From Cyanobium sp. Morenito 9A2 (GTDB taxonomy: Bacteria > Cyanobacteriota > Cyanobacteriia > PCC-6307 > Cyanobiaceae), in NCBI RefSeq assembly GCF_024345575.1, contig NZ_JAGQBJ010000004.1:124001-188000 (forward strand): DNA of 64,000 nucleotides, written 5' to 3'. Shown here piece by piece: positions 17,543 through 27,436 of the stretch. The notes below the pieces were generated by a model. It saw only the letters and a list, made by a program, of their open reading frames with translations, did not search any database and had not been told where the DNA came from. The translations under genes were made by a program, and so were the position numbers. The number at the start of each line of letters is the position of its first letter. Within the stretch, counting starts at the first letter, position 1.

Positions 17543-19168
17543 ATGGCGAAGTCCCTGCGCCGCATCGCCCTGATCGTTGCGGTGGCCACGGCCCTGAGCA
17601 AGGTGGCCGGCCTGGTGCGCCAGCAGGTGATCGCCGCCGCCTTTGGAGTTGGCGCGGCCTATGACGCCTACAACTACGCCTACGTGCTCCCGGGGTTCCT
17701 GCTGATCCTGCTGGGGGGCATCAACGGTCCGTTCCACAGCGCCATGGTCAGCGTGCTGGCCCGGCGTCCCCGCGCCGAGGGGGCCCATGTGCTGGCGGCG
17801 ATCAACACCTTGGTGGGGGTGGCTCTGATCGGGGTGACGATTGTGCTGGTTGTGGCTGCCGACCCGCTGATCCGGCTGGTGGGGCCGGCCCTGGCGCCGG
17901 ACATCCACGCCAACGCCGTGATCCAGCTGCGCTGGATGGCGCCGATGGCCCTGTTCGCGGGTCTGATCGGCCTGGGCTTCGGGGCCCTCAACGCCGCCGA
18001 TGAGTTCTGGCTGCCCTCGGTGAGCCCGCTGCTCTCGAGCGTGGCGGTGATCGGAGGCCTGGGGATCCTCTGGTGGCAGCTGGGCCCCACCATCGCCGCC
18101 CCCGACCAGGCGCTGCTGGGGGGGGCGGTGCTGGCGGGCTCGACCCTGCTGGGGGCGGTGCTGCAGTGGCTGATCCAGCTGCCGGCCCTCGCCCGTCAGG
18201 GGCTCGGCCAGCTCCGCCTGGTCTGGGACTGGCGCCACGAGGGGGTGCGGGAGGTGTTGCAGGTGATGGGGCCGGCCACCCTCTCCTCGGGGATGCTGCA
18301 GATCAATGTGTTCACCGATCTGTTCTTCGCTTCAGGGATCCTCGGGGCGGCGGCGGGCCTCGGCTATGCCGGTCTGCTGGTGCAGACACCCCTGGGGCTG
18401 CTCTCCAATGCCCTGCTGGTGCCGCTGCTGCCCGTGTTCGCTCGGCTCACGGCGGCGCAGGACCGGCCTGAGCTGATCGGTCGCATCCGCCAGGGGTTGA
18501 TGCTCTCCACCGCCAGCATGCTGCCTCTGGGCGCTTTGTTCGTGGCCCTGGCCGGGCCGATCGTGGCACTCGTCTACCAGCGGGGCGCCTTCAACGGCGG
18601 CGCCACGGCCCTGGTGACCGGGTTGCTGATGGCCTACGGGGTGGGCATGCCGGCCTATCTGGGGCGGGATGTGATCGTGCGGGTCTTCTATGCCCTGGGC
18701 GATGGCACCACCCCCTTCCGCTTTTCGATGGCGGGCATCGGCCTGAACGTGGTCTTCGACTGGACCCTGGTGGGCGGCCCCACCCCCTGGGGCCTGCAGC
18801 TGCCGGCCCTCAACTTCGGCGCCCCCGGGCTGGTGCTGGCGACGGTGGCGGTGAACCTGATCACCTGCCTGGGGCTGCTGCTCGCCTTGCAGAAACGTCT
18901 GGGGGGACTGCCGTTGCGGATGTGGGGTCGCGACAGCCTGCTCCTGCTTTCGGCGGCCGCCGGTGCGGGCCTGGGGGCCTGGGGACTTTCGCTCGCCGTG
19001 GCCTGGCCAGAGACCTTGATCGGTCGGCTGGTCGAAACCAGTCTCTGTGGTGCGGTGGGCCTGGTGATCTACGGGGTCATGGCAAGCGCCATCGGCGTAC
19101 CGGAGGCCCGCGAGCTGACCAACGCTATTCGCCACCGCGTGCGGTCACTCCTGCCCTGGGGCTCCTGA
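17543..19168 (+). CDS. murJ: Lipid II flippase MurJ (MviN family)
   Basis: The protein of 541 residues has about 14 predicted membrane spans and the MviN signature at the start: residues following M-A-K-S-L-R-R-I-A, then L-S-K-V-A-G-L-V-R-Q-Q-V-I-A-A-A-F-G-V-G. It moves lipid II, the peptidoglycan precursor, across the cytoplasmic membrane. Charged pocket residues in helices 1, 2 and 8 of the family appear conserved (for example R in G-L-V-R-Q). ATG at 17543 is chosen; the upstream open frame overlaps sfsA. Confidence 0.94.
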   Translation: MAKSLRRIALIVAVATALSKVAGLVRQQVIAAAFGVGAAYDAYNYAYVLPGFLLILLGGINGPFHSAMVSVLARRPRAEGAHVLAAINTLVGVALIGVTIVLVVAADPLIRLVGPALAPDIHANAVIQLRWMAPMALFAGLIGLGFGALNAADEFWLPSVSPLLSSVAVIGGLGILWWQLGPTIAAPDQALLGGAVLAGSTLLGAVLQWLIQLPALARQGLGQLRLVWDWRHEGVREVLQVMGPATLSSGMLQINVFTDLFFASGILGAAAGLGYAGLLVQTPLGLLSNALLVPLLPVFARLTAAQDRPELIGRIRQGLMLSTASMLPLGALFVALAGPIVALVYQRGAFNGGATALVTGLLMAYGVGMPAYLGRDVIVRVFYALGDGTTPFRFSMAGIGLNVVFDWTLVGGPTPWGLQLPALNFGAPGLVLATVAVNLITCLGLLLALQKRLGGLPLRMWGRDSLLLLSAAAGAGLGAWGLSLAVAWPETLIGRLVETSLCGAVGLVIYGVMASAIGVPEARELTNAIRHRVRSLLPWGS

Positions 19169-19180
19169 GGCCTGGAGGGC

Positions 19181-19450
19181 CTAGGGCTTGATGTCGCTGA
19201 GCCGGACCACGCGCTCCTCGCGAACCTGAACCGGAACCTCCAGGTGACTGCGGCCCACCATCTGGGGCCCATCGACCGAGTAGATCCTCGCTTCGATGCC
19301 GAAGTCGCGGAAGGCGGATTCAAGTTCCTGGATGAGGGCTCGCTCCACCTGGGCCTCGGCGTCCACCACCTTGCCGATCAGGCGGCTCCCCAGGCGACCG
19401 ATGCGCTGGCGGACCACCTCGCGGGCATTGGTCACCTCGATCACCAGCAC
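19181..19450 (-). CDS. Conserved hypothetical protein (89 aa)
   Basis: This small soluble protein has alternating beta-like and helical stretches: V-I-E-V-T-N-A-R-E-V-V-R-Q-R-I-G near the start and H-L-E-V-P-V-Q-V-R-E-E-R-V-V-R-L near the end. It looks like one of the short proteins conserved across marine and freshwater Synechococcus, but I cannot name a family. The start is GTG at 19450 or 19444. It is convergent with murJ, 12 bases apart. Confidence 0.65.
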   Translation of the reverse strand: MLVIEVTNAREVVRQRIGRLGSRLIGKVVDAEAQVERALIQELESAFRDFGIEARIYSVDGPQMVGRSHLEVPVQVREERVVRLSDIKP

Positions 19451-19540
19451 GAACCCTCTGCAGGTGGGGCCACCCTATCGGCCGCCCTGCTGATGGGGCC
19501 GAATCGTGGCCGCCAACAGCCCGGAGAGGGTTGGTGAGGG

Positions 19541-19831
19541 TCAGGGCCCGAACTCCTGCAGCACATCCTCGAGGTCTTGCAGCTGGCCGGCGGGCACCAG
19601 TCGGGCCAGCGGCAGGCGGCCACTGCCGCCGCCGATCGACACCTGAACGGCCTCAAGCGCCTGACGGGCACAGATCACAGGTCCCAGCTCAAGCCGCGCG
19701 GCGCATTCCCCTGCCAGTTCTTCGGCCAGGCCCGCATCCCCCAGGTAGAGGTGCCAGCTGGCCACCTGGACGTAGAGCCGATCGGCGAGGGCGTTGCGCA
19801 GATCGAGCAACTGGTCAGCACTGAGGGTCAT
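19541..19831 (-). CDS. DUF3181-like small protein
   Basis: The protein has 96 residues. The segment A-D-R-L-Y-V-Q-V-A-S-W-H-L-Y-L-G-D-A near residues 15-32 and the later G-G-G-S-G-R-L-P-L-A-R-L-V-P agree with my recollection of DUF3181, a cyanobacteria-only family. The function is unknown. It has no membrane span or signal. ATG at 19831 gives the usual length. The 90-base gap to the previous gene on the same strand holds nothing recognisable. Confidence 0.65.
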   Translation of the reverse strand: MTLSADQLLDLRNALADRLYVQVASWHLYLGDAGLAEELAGECAARLELGPVICARQALEAVQVSIGGGSGRLPLARLVPAGQLQDLEDVLQEFGP

Positions 19832-19853
19832 GGGGCGACGGCCGGGCTTGTCG

Positions 19854-20105
19854 TCAAGATGGTGGCCCCTGGGCGGGCTGGGGCCTCAGGTTCAGCACCA
19901 GGGCCAGGTGCGTCGCCAGCACCGCGCCCCAGCCGAGGGTCAGCAGATTCAGATGGGACCAGGGATGTCTCAGGCCCTGAACCACCCAAAGGCCGCTGTT
20001 CAGAGCGGCGAACAAGGCGGCGTGCAGGGTGAAGTTCACGATCCGCTCAAAGTGGCGGTAGGTGGGGTCGGCAGGATCGGCGGGGCCGTACCAGCGGATC
20101 GGCAT
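19854..20105 (-). CDS. 2TM-domain-like small membrane protein
   Basis: The 83-residue protein has two predicted membrane helices (about 26-44 and 52-70), preceded by [12 protein letters not shown] and joined by a short H-P-W-S-H-L-N loop. This resembles the 2TM-domain family found in histidine kinases and small bacterial membrane proteins. The function is unknown. It lies directly upstream of the DUF3181-like gene on the same strand and may be cotranscribed with it. Confidence 0.65.
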   Translation of the reverse strand: MPIRWYGPADPADPTYRHFERIVNFTLHAALFAALNSGLWVVQGLRHPWSHLNLLTLGWGAVLATHLALVLNLRPQPAQGPPS

Positions 20106-20250
20106 GGGTGGGATCCGCCTGGCGGATGGGGCATGGACACTGATTGTGCCGCCCGTGAGGCGGGGCTCCCCTGGACGACTCCTGCGGACGGCGCCAGTGG
20201 CGCGCGGAGTTGACGGATGGGCCCCCCTTGCGTCAAGAATGGCCTTGCAG

Positions 20251-20324
20251 GCGCTTGTAGCTCAGCGGATTAGAGCATCTGACTACGGATCAGAGGGTCG
20301 GGAGTTCGAATCTCTCCAGGCGCG
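20251..20324 (+). tRNA. tRNA-Arg (anticodon ACG)
   Basis: A 74-base cloverleaf can be drawn: acceptor GCGCTTG pairs with CAGGCGC, the D arm follows GTAGCTCAGC, the anticodon stem TCTGA/TCAGA holds loop CTACGGA with ACG at 20285-20287, and the T arm has GGGAG-TTCGAAT-CTCTC. The discriminator is G and CCA is not encoded. A34 would be edited to inosine by TadA. Confidence 0.97.
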
Positions 20325-20332
20325 CTTGTCTC

Positions 20333-20355
20333 ACCGCCCCCCGGGGCGGTTTTTT
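20333..20355 (+). terminator. Rho-independent terminator of tRNA-Arg
   Basis: ACCGCCCC pairs with GGGGCGGT around a very short loop, followed at once by a run of six T (20350-20355). It begins 9 bases after the tRNA and is correctly oriented. Confidence 0.93.
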
Positions 20356-20463
20356 ATGGCCGTTCGCGCTCCGGGGTTCCGGCCCGCTGGCGATCTGGCC
20401 CCCAGGAGAGTGATCCCCGGGGCGGATTTCTTACGATCATGTGACGACGGTGGCAGCACAACC

Positions 20464-21753
20464 ATGGCGAATTCCTCGCGCACGGCCCTCAATCAGTCGT
20501 TGGCCCACGCCGACCCCGCCATCGCGGCCCTGATCGGCAAGGAGCGTCACCGCCAGCAGAGTCATCTCGAGCTCATCGCCAGCGAGAACTTCACCTCCCA
20601 GGCGGTGATGGAGGCCCAGGGCTCGGTGCTCACCAACAAGTACGCCGAGGGCCTGCCCCACAAGCGCTACTACGGCGGCTGTGAGCACGTCGATGCAATC
20701 GAGGATCTGGCGATCGAACGGGCCAAGCAGTTGTTCGGCGCCGCCTGGGCCAACGTGCAACCCCACAGCGGTGCCCAGGCCAACTTCGCCGTCTTCCTGG
20801 CCCTGCTCCAACCGGGCGACACCATTCTGGGAATGGATCTCTCCCACGGCGGCCATCTCACCCATGGTTCGCCCGTGAACGTGTCGGGCAAGTGGTTCAA
20901 GGCGATTCACTACGGCGTCGACCCCACAACCGAGCAAATCAACGTCGACACCGTGCGCCAACTGGCCCTGGAGCACAGGCCAAAACTCATTGTCTGCGGT
21001 TATTCGGCCTACCCGCGCACGATCGACTTCGCCGCCTTCCGTGCCATCGCCGATGAGGTGGGTGCTTACCTGCTCGCAGACATGGCCCACATCGCCGGTC
21101 TGGTGGCCACGGGTGACCACCCGAGCCCGATCCCCCACTGCCACGTGGTCACCACCACCACCCACAAGACCCTGCGGGGTCCCCGCGGTGGTCTCATCCT
21201 CACGGGCGATGCGGATTTCGGTAAGCAGTTCGACAAGGCCGTCTTCCCCGGCAGCCAGGGCGGCCCCCTGGAGCATGTGGTCGCCGCCAAGGCGGTGGCT
21301 TTCGGAGAGGCCCTGCAGCCCTCCTTCCGCTCCTACAGCGCCCAGGTGGTCGCCAACGCCCAGGCCCTGGCGCGACGGCTGATTGAACGGGGGATCCGCG
21401 TGGTCTCCGGCGGCACCGATAACCACCTGGTGTTGCTGGATCTGCGCTCCGTGGGCCTCACGGGTAAGCAGGGCGATGCACTGGTGAGTGACATCAACAT
21501 CACCGCCAACAAAAACACCGTGCCCTTCGATCCCGAATCCCCGTTTGTCACCAGTGGCCTGCGCCTGGGCAGCGCTGCTCTCACCACCCGTGGCTTTGAT
21601 GCGGAGGCCTTCATCGAGGTGGCCGATGTGATTGCCGACCGGCTGCAGCACCCCGAGGATCCGGCCATCGAGCTCCGCTGTCGGGAGCGGGTGGCGGCCC
21701 TGGCGGCACGGTTCCCCCTCTACGGCGCGGCCCGTGAACTGCAGCCCGTTTGA
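20464..21753 (+). CDS. glyA: Serine hydroxymethyltransferase
   Basis: The protein of 429 residues is a PLP enzyme interconverting serine and glycine with tetrahydrofolate, feeding one-carbon units and photorespiration. The PLP-binding lysine is K235 in [14 protein letters not shown]. Other blocks are [15 protein letters not shown] near 60 and A-D-M-A-H-I-A-G-L near 205. The ATG at 20464 matches the family start; the open frame upstream runs through the tRNA. Confidence 0.97.
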   Translation: MANSSRTALNQSLAHADPAIAALIGKERHRQQSHLELIASENFTSQAVMEAQGSVLTNKYAEGLPHKRYYGGCEHVDAIEDLAIERAKQLFGAAWANVQPHSGAQANFAVFLALLQPGDTILGMDLSHGGHLTHGSPVNVSGKWFKAIHYGVDPTTEQINVDTVRQLALEHRPKLIVCGYSAYPRTIDFAAFRAIADEVGAYLLADMAHIAGLVATGDHPSPIPHCHVVTTTTHKTLRGPRGGLILTGDADFGKQFDKAVFPGSQGGPLEHVVAAKAVAFGEALQPSFRSYSAQVVANAQALARRLIERGIRVVSGGTDNHLVLLDLRSVGLTGKQGDALVSDINITANKNTVPFDPESPFVTSGLRLGSAALTTRGFDAEAFIEVADVIADRLQHPEDPAIELRCRERVAALAARFPLYGAARELQPV

Positions 21754-21825
21754 TGGAGAGGCCAGGCTTCCTAAGCTTCTGTTGAGCACCACGAACCCTT
21801 CAGGGAACTCCACCGCTCCGCCCGC

Positions 21826-23022
21826 GTGACGATCACCAGCAACCCTGTTGCCGTCGCGATGGTCACCTTCGTGAGCGCGGCTCTCCTCACTGCCGTGATC
21901 GTGCCCTTGGTGCGCCGCTTGGGCTTGCGCTGGGGCCTGATCGACCAGCCCGATGCGCGCAAGCAACACACCACACCGATGGTGCGGCTCGGCGGGGTTG
22001 GCATCGTGGCGGGCTTTGCCCTCGCCCTGGCACTGGTGTGGTCCCTGGGCTGGTTCGGGAGCCTGGAGCCTGCCAAGGACCAGTTGATCTGGACCACTCT
22101 CGCGGGGTCCCTCTGCTTTTTCGTGATTGGCCTCGGCGACGACCTGTTCGCCCTGCCGCCCCTGCCGCGGCTGGCGGCCCAGGTGGCGGTCGCGATGGCC
22201 GTCTGGACTCAGGGGGTGCGCATCGGAGCCCTGGATCTGCCTTTCAACCTGGCGGGAGGGGCGTTTGGGTCGATCGGCCTGCCCGATGGCCTGAGCTTGC
22301 TGGCCACGGTGATCTGGCTGGTGGGAATCACCAACGCAATCAATTGGCTTGACGGGCTTGATGGCCTGGCGGCCGGGGTGGGCGGCATCGCCGCCATCGG
22401 GCTGATCTCCGTGAGCTTCAGCCTCCACCAAAGCGCCGCCGGGGTGCTGGCGGCGGCCCTGGCGGGGGCCTGCCTGGGGTTCCTTCGTTACAACTTCAAC
22501 CCCGCCCGCATCTTCATGGGCGACGGGGGCTCCTACTTCCTTGGCTTCGCCCTGGCCTCGATCAGCATCGTCGGGCCCGCCAAGGGGCTCACCACCGTCA
22601 GCGTGCTGCTGCCGTTGCTGATCCTCTCGCTGCCCCTGGCCGACATGTCGGCGGTGATCATGGGGCGTCTCAGCGCCGGCCGCTCCCCCTTTTATCCCGA
22701 CCGCCGCCACCTGCACCACCGGCTCCTGCGGGCGGGCTTCAGCCACCGGCGCACGGTGGTCTTGATCTACGCCTTCACCCAGTGGCTCGCGGCCCTGGCC
22801 CTGGTGCTGGCCAACGCCGAGCTGCGTTTTCTCTGGCTGGGCCTGGCCACGGGAGTGCTGATCGGGGTCATTGTCGTCAGTCGTGACCAGATGGCTGCAC
22901 TCGTGGGCAATGAGCCCGCCGAGGCTCAGCCCGAGGCCGCTTCCCCGGAACGCTCCCCCATGCCCGACCCTGAGAGCTGCGCTGGCAAGGGCTCCTCGGT
23001 CGGGATCGATCCGCTTCCCTGA
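21826..23022 (+). CDS. WecA/MraY-family polyprenyl-phosphate N-acetylhexosamine-1-phosphate transferase
   Basis: The protein of 398 residues has about 11 spans and cytoplasmic motifs of glycosyltransferase family 4: D-x-P-D-A-R-K-Q-H-T near residue 45, G-L-G-D-D near 104, N-x-x-N-x-x-D-G-L-D-G-L near 170, [11 protein letters not shown] near 225, and the H-L-H-H-R-L basic loop near 304. The last feature favours the WecA/TagO branch over MraY. It starts lipid-linked glycan synthesis by loading an N-acetylhexosamine phosphate onto undecaprenyl phosphate. The start is GTG at 21826. Confidence 0.9.
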   Translation: MTITSNPVAVAMVTFVSAALLTAVIVPLVRRLGLRWGLIDQPDARKQHTTPMVRLGGVGIVAGFALALALVWSLGWFGSLEPAKDQLIWTTLAGSLCFFVIGLGDDLFALPPLPRLAAQVAVAMAVWTQGVRIGALDLPFNLAGGAFGSIGLPDGLSLLATVIWLVGITNAINWLDGLDGLAAGVGGIAAIGLISVSFSLHQSAAGVLAAALAGACLGFLRYNFNPARIFMGDGGSYFLGFALASISIVGPAKGLTTVSVLLPLLILSLPLADMSAVIMGRLSAGRSPFYPDRRHLHHRLLRAGFSHRRTVVLIYAFTQWLAALALVLANAELRFLWLGLATGVLIGVIVVSRDQMAALVGNEPAEAQPEAASPERSPMPDPESCAGKGSSVGIDPLP

Positions 23023-23041
23023 TGCGTTCACTCCAGTTGCC

Positions 23042-24337
23042 GTGACCACCACGCTGCGCGCTTCCGGTACCGAAATCCTCTGCATTGGCACTGAGCTGCT
23101 GCTCGGTTCGATCCTGAACGGCAATGCCCGCTGGCTGGCCGAGGAGCTGGCGGCCCTGGGGCTGCCCCACTACCGCCAGACCGTGGTCGGGGACAACCGG
23201 GGGCGGCTGATCCAGGCGGTGCAGGAGGCGATGTCCCGCAGTTCACTGCTGATCTGCACGGGAGGGCTGGGGCCCACCCCCGATGACCTCACCACCGAGG
23301 CGATTGCCGCAGCGTTCGGCGTCGCGCTGGAGGAGCGTCCGGAGGTGTGGGCCGACATCCAGACCAGGCTCTCAAAGCGGGGCCGGCCGATCGCCGCCAG
23401 CAACCGCAAGCAGGCGCTGCTGCCGATCGGGGCCGAGGTGCTGGCGAACCCCACCGGAACGGCGCCGGGGATCCTCTGGAGCCCCAAGCCCGGTTTCACG
23501 GTGCTCACCTTCCCCGGTGTGCCCAGTGAGCTGCGCGCCATGTGGGAGCAGACCGCCCGCCCTTGGCTCCGGGAGCGCTCTCTGGAGTTCGGAGGCGCTG
23601 GCGGTGTCTTCGCCAGCCGCACCTTGCGCTTTGTGGGTGTCGGTGAATCGAACCTGGCCGAGCGGGTGTCTGATCTGCTGGAGGGTGAGAACCCCACGGT
23701 GGCTCCCTATGCCGGCCTGGGGGAGGTGAAGCTGCGCCTCACCGCTCGGGCCGCGTCGGAGCCGGCGGCGGCGGCCTTGCTGGCACCCGTCGAGGCGGAG
23801 CTGCGCGCACGCACGGGTGCGCTCTGCTTCGGTGCCGACGACGACAGCTTGGCCTCCGTGGTGTTGGAGCTCCTGCGTCAGCGGGGCGAGACCCTGGCGG
23901 TGGCGGAATCCTGCACCGGCGGCGGCCTCGGGGCGGCACTGGCGGCGGTGAGCGGGGCCTCAGATGTGTTTCTTGGCGGCGTGATCGCCTACGCCAATGC
24001 CGTGAAACAGCAGGTGCTGGGGGTACCCGGGGAGGTGTTGGACACCCATGGAGCCGTGAGCGATCCGGTGGCCCAGGCCATGGCTGAGGGGGCCCGGCAG
24101 CTCACCGGAAGCACCTGGGCGATCGCCGTCACCGGCATCGCCGGCCCGGGGGGCGGCAGCGAGGCCAAACCCGTGGGCCTGGTGCATCTGGCGGTGGCCG
24201 GTCCCGATGGTTGCGCCAGCGAAGGGGTGCGCTTCGGTGCGCGCCGAGGCCGCTCGGGCGTCCAGGCGCTCACGGTCGTGGAGGCCCTCGACCGCCTGCG
24301 CTGGCGTTTGCTCAAGGGAGACGCGAAGCACCCATGA
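23042..24337 (+). CDS. cinA: CinA-family nicotinamide-nucleotide amidohydrolase
   Basis: The protein has 431 residues and two domains: an N-terminal MoaB/MogA-like (COG1058) domain with I-G-T-E-L-L-L-G-S and [11 protein letters not shown], and a C-terminal amidohydrolase domain from about residue 270 with V-A-E-S-C-T-G-G near 287 and T-G-I-A-G-P-G-G-G. The C-terminal domain deamidates NMN in pyridine nucleotide recycling; the family is also linked to competence. GTG at 23042 is 19 bases after the previous stop. The stop overlaps an ATGA at 24334. Confidence 0.94.
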   Translation: MTTTLRASGTEILCIGTELLLGSILNGNARWLAEELAALGLPHYRQTVVGDNRGRLIQAVQEAMSRSSLLICTGGLGPTPDDLTTEAIAAAFGVALEERPEVWADIQTRLSKRGRPIAASNRKQALLPIGAEVLANPTGTAPGILWSPKPGFTVLTFPGVPSELRAMWEQTARPWLRERSLEFGGAGGVFASRTLRFVGVGESNLAERVSDLLEGENPTVAPYAGLGEVKLRLTARAASEPAAAALLAPVEAELRARTGALCFGADDDSLASVVLELLRQRGETLAVAESCTGGGLGAALAAVSGASDVFLGGVIAYANAVKQQVLGVPGEVLDTHGAVSDPVAQAMAEGARQLTGSTWAIAVTGIAGPGGGSEAKPVGLVHLAVAGPDGCASEGVRFGARRGRSGVQALTVVEALDRLRWRLLKGDAKHP

Positions 24338-24341
24338 GGCC

Positions 24342-24503
24342 ATGGGCCCACGGCTGTGCCCCCAAGGTCTGGCCGTGGTGGCTGGGCTGGCGTACGCGCG
24401 CTCCAGGCTGTCGATGCGCGCCCGCGGCCAGGTGTTGGCCGACGCCAGGGGCCGCCGCTGCTCCTTTGAAGATGCATTTGAACTGTGCCTCAGCTGGACC
24501 TGA
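24342..24503 (+). CDS. Possible small ORF between cinA and leuC
   Basis: A 53-codon frame starts at ATG 24342 just after the cinA stop. Its last part (R-C-S-F-E-D-A-F-E-L-C-L-S-W) looks more like a protein than its start does. A competing frame starts at ATG 24334, overlapping the cinA stop, and runs to 24627; a third starts at GTG 24485 and runs to 24667. None is recognised. The 366-base gap between cinA and leuC otherwise holds only the leuC leader, so at most one of these is likely real. Confidence 0.25.
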   Translation: MGPRLCPQGLAVVAGLAYARSRLSMRARGQVLADARGRRCSFEDAFELCLSWT

Positions 24504-24703
24504 TCGGCCGACCGGTGCGCTTGGAGCGTCAACCCGGCACGGTGGTGGCCCTTCCTGTGAGGGGGATCACGATTGTTCCCGCCGGGACAGCGTTCCCTTG
24601 GTGGTTCGGATGGTGGGGTTGCCCTGACCGGCGGCCCTCCGTCTGTCGGCGCCCCGGCCCCTTCTAGGCTCAGCTTCTGGATGAACCGCAGCAGGAGGAC
24701 GAG

Positions 24704-26113
24704 GTGAGCGCCGGCACCCTCTACGACAAGGTCTGGGATCTGCACACCGTGGCGGAGCTGCCCGGCGGCTCCACCCAGCTGTTCATCGGCCTGCATCTCA
24801 TCCATGAGGTCACCACTCCCCAGGCCTTTGATGGCCTGCGTGACCTGGGGCTTGGGGTACGCCACCCCGAGCGCACCGTCGGCACGGTGGATCACATCGT
24901 TCCCACCACCTCCCAGGCCCGACCCTTCGCCGATCCCCTGGCCGAGGCGATGCTCGCCGCCCTTGAGCGCAACTGCGCCGAGTACGGCATCACCCTCCAT
25001 GGCCTTGGCAGCGGCCGCCAGGGAATCGTGCATGTGATCGCCCCCGAGCTCGGCCTCACCCAGCCGGGCATGACCGTCGCCTGCGGCGATTCTCACACCT
25101 CCACCCATGGGGCCTTCGGGGCGATTGCCTTCGGCATCGGCACCAGCCAGGTGCGTGATGTGCTCGCCAGCCAGAGCCTTGCCCTCGGCAAGCTCAAGGT
25201 GCGGCGCATCTGGGTGGAGGGGCGCCTGCCGAAGGGCGTCTACGCCAAGGATCTGGTGCTTCACATCATCCGCATCCTCGGGGTCAAGGGGGGTGTGGGC
25301 TACGCCTACGAATTTGCGGGCCCTGCGATCGACGCCCTCTCGATGGAGGAGCGCATGACTCTCTGCAACATGGCGATTGAGGGCGGTGCCCGTTGCGGCT
25401 ACGTCAACCCCGATGCCACCACCTTCACCTACCTCAAGGGCCGCCCCGCCGCCCCTGTGGGCGAGGCCTGGGAGCGGGCTATGCGTTGGTGGAGCACCCT
25501 GGCCAGCGGAGCCGATGCGGTCTTCGATGACGAGGTTCGATTTGATGCCAGCGCCCTCTCTCCCACGGTCACCTGGGGGATCACCCCTGGCCAGGGCATC
25601 GGTGTGGATGAGACCGTGCCCACCCCCGAGCAGATCGAGCCCAATGAGCGTCCGATTGCCGAGGAGGCTTACCGCTACATGGATCTGGTGCCGGGAGCAC
25701 CGATCGCCGGGCTACCGGTGGATGTCTGCTTCATCGGCAGTTGCACCAACGGTCGTTTGAGTGATCTCCAGGCCGCTGCTGTGGTGGCCAGGGGACGCCA
25801 TGTGGCCCCTGGGATCCGGGCCTTCGTGGTGCCGGGCTCCGAGCAGGTGGCGGCTGCCGCCGAGGCCGAGGGCCTCGATGCGGTGTTCAAGGCGGCTGGC
25901 TTCGAGTGGCGCGAACCGGGCTGCTCGATGTGTCTGGCGATGAACCCCGACCGGCTGGAGGGCCGCCAGATCAGTGCCAGCTCCAGCAACCGCAATTTCA
26001 AGGGACGCCAGGGATCGGTGAGCGGCCGCACCCTGCTGATGAGCCCGGCGATGGTGGCTGCCGCCGCCGTCACCGGCCACGTATCCGATGTGCGCACCCT
26101 GCTGGCTTCCTGA
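24704..26113 (+). CDS. leuC: 3-isopropylmalate dehydratase large subunit
   Basis: The aconitase-type isomerase acts in leucine synthesis with LeuD. The [4Fe-4S] ligands are C347 (G-S-C-T-N-G-R), C407 and C410 ([10 protein letters not shown]). The substrate-binding block [13 protein letters not shown] is at about 127. The length of 469 residues is normal. The start is GTG at 24704 with a strong AGGAGG at 24693-24698, five bases upstream. leuD follows after 9 bases. Confidence 0.97.
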   Translation: MSAGTLYDKVWDLHTVAELPGGSTQLFIGLHLIHEVTTPQAFDGLRDLGLGVRHPERTVGTVDHIVPTTSQARPFADPLAEAMLAALERNCAEYGITLHGLGSGRQGIVHVIAPELGLTQPGMTVACGDSHTSTHGAFGAIAFGIGTSQVRDVLASQSLALGKLKVRRIWVEGRLPKGVYAKDLVLHIIRILGVKGGVGYAYEFAGPAIDALSMEERMTLCNMAIEGGARCGYVNPDATTFTYLKGRPAAPVGEAWERAMRWWSTLASGADAVFDDEVRFDASALSPTVTWGITPGQGIGVDETVPTPEQIEPNERPIAEEAYRYMDLVPGAPIAGLPVDVCFIGSCTNGRLSDLQAAAVVARGRHVAPGIRAFVVPGSEQVAAAAEAEGLDAVFKAAGFEWREPGCSMCLAMNPDRLEGRQISASSSNRNFKGRQGSVSGRTLLMSPAMVAAAAVTGHVSDVRTLLAS

Positions 26114-26122
26114 GGTCCAACC

Positions 26123-26764
26123 ATGAGTGCTTTCGTCAATTTCCCCGCCGGTGCCATTGAGCGCATCGAGGGCCGGGCCCTGGTGCTGAGTGGCGATGAC
26201 ATCGACACCGACCGCATCATCCCGGCGCGGTTTCTCAAATCCGTGACCTTTGATGGCCTCGGCGAGCAGGTCTTCGCCGACGACCGCCTCGAGCTGAAGG
26301 GCACCCATCCCTTCGATCGCCCCGAGCACGGGGGGGCGCGCATCCTTGTGGCCAATCGCAACTTCGGCTGCGGCTCCAGCCGTGAGCATGCCCCCCAGGC
26401 GCTGATGCGCTGGGGAATCCGGGCGATCGTCGCCGAGAGCTACGCCGAGATCTTCTTCGGCAACTGCCTGGCCCTGGGGATTCCCTGCTTCACTGCTCCC
26501 CACGAGCAGGTGCTGAGCCTGCAGGCGGTGGTGATCTCCGATCCGGCCCGGAGCTTCACCATTGAGGTGGGTGCCGGTCGCCTGCAGGTGGAGGCTGGCG
26601 CTGGGGAAACCGCCGCCTTCTGGGATCTGAAGCTGGCGGGCGGTGCCAGGCAGATGCTGCTCAGCGGTCAGTGGGATGCCACTGGACAGTTGCTGGCTCA
26701 CGACGCGGAGCTGCGCGCCACCGTCGCCCGCTTGCCTTATCTCAACAGCTTCGCTGCTGCCTGA
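26123..26764 (+). CDS. leuD: 3-isopropylmalate dehydratase small subunit
   Basis: The 213-residue swivelling subunit completes the LeuCD enzyme. It shows D-D-I-D-T-D-R-I-I-P-A-R-F-L-K near residue 24, G-C-G-S-S-R-E-H-A-P near 82, and E-S-Y-A-E-I-F-F-G-N-C near 105, all substrate-contacting family blocks. It is cotranscribed with leuC, with which it is separated by 9 bases. The ATG at 26123 is unambiguous. Confidence 0.96.
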   Translation: MSAFVNFPAGAIERIEGRALVLSGDDIDTDRIIPARFLKSVTFDGLGEQVFADDRLELKGTHPFDRPEHGGARILVANRNFGCGSSREHAPQALMRWGIRAIVAESYAEIFFGNCLALGIPCFTAPHEQVLSLQAVVISDPARSFTIEVGAGRLQVEAGAGETAAFWDLKLAGGARQMLLSGQWDATGQLLAHDAELRATVARLPYLNSFAAA

Positions 26765-26876
26765 GTTCGGTGCGGCCATCGGACCTTGCGGAGTGGAATC
26801 CGCCCGGCCTGGCTTTGTGACGGTTGGGTGATTGGCCATCAGAGTGGAACAAGACAAGCCCGAGGAGGCCTCAGCC

Positions 26877-27431
26877 ATGGCCGCTCCCTTTCCCTGCGCC
26901 TGGAACCGCCTGCTGCTGGGGGCCGCGGCCGCCGTCGCTCTGTTCCCAGGGGCGTCCCTGGCGGCCACCGCCTTGCCCTCACCTGAGCCCGGCTCTGTGC
27001 CGATCACTGTGCAGCCGTTCAGCGCAACTGCTGCGGGCCAGGCGGCTCCGGCCTCTGCCCTGGCTCCCTGGCCCGCCTGTCGGGGGTGCGATCTGCACGG
27101 CGCTGATCTGCGCGGCCTTCACCTGATCGGACTGGATCTGCGCGAGGCTGATCTCCGTGGCGCTGATCTACGGGGCGCCAATTTGGAGGGCGCTGATCTG
27201 AGTGGCGCCCGGCTGGCGGGTGCCCGGCTTGAAGACGCCACCTTCACCAATGCCGATTTGGCCGCTGCCGATCTGCGCGGCGCCGACCTGAGCGGGGCGG
27301 TGGCGATCCATGCCCTCACCCCCGGAGCGCGCACCGAGGGGATTCGCATCGCCGGCGCCGATCTCTACGGCAGCGATCTGGTGACCGGCGGCCCCGACGA
27401 TGGCCCCTCGCCCTTGCCTCCCCTCCCTTGA
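26877..27431 (+). CDS. Exported pentapeptide-repeat protein with CxxC
   Basis: The protein has 184 residues. A signal peptide occupies about residues 1-29 (R-L-L-L-G-A-A-A-A-V then an A-S-L-A cleavage region), so it is likely lumenal or periplasmic. A Pro/Ala-rich linker leads to C68-R-G-C71, followed by about 16 A(D/N)LxG pentapeptide units to residue 168, forming a right-handed beta-helix. The second half has an interruption (about 141-158). ATG at 26877 has GAGGAGG (26862-26868) eight bases upstream; the longer frame starts with TTG at 26832. The function is unknown. It converges on the DUF3769 gene. Confidence 0.86.
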   Translation: MAAPFPCAWNRLLLGAAAAVALFPGASLAATALPSPEPGSVPITVQPFSATAAGQAAPASALAPWPACRGCDLHGADLRGLHLIGLDLREADLRGADLRGANLEGADLSGARLAGARLEDATFTNADLAAADLRGADLSGAVAIHALTPGARTEGIRIAGADLYGSDLVTGGPDDGPSPLPPLP

Positions 27432-27436
27432 TTGAT

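Noticed and set aside
20437-23124. 895-codon minus-strand open frame
   Set aside because: It is antisense to glyA and the WecA/MraY-type gene, both with full family motifs; the translation is low-complexity G/Q/H/R-rich, as expected for the complement of a high-GC gene.
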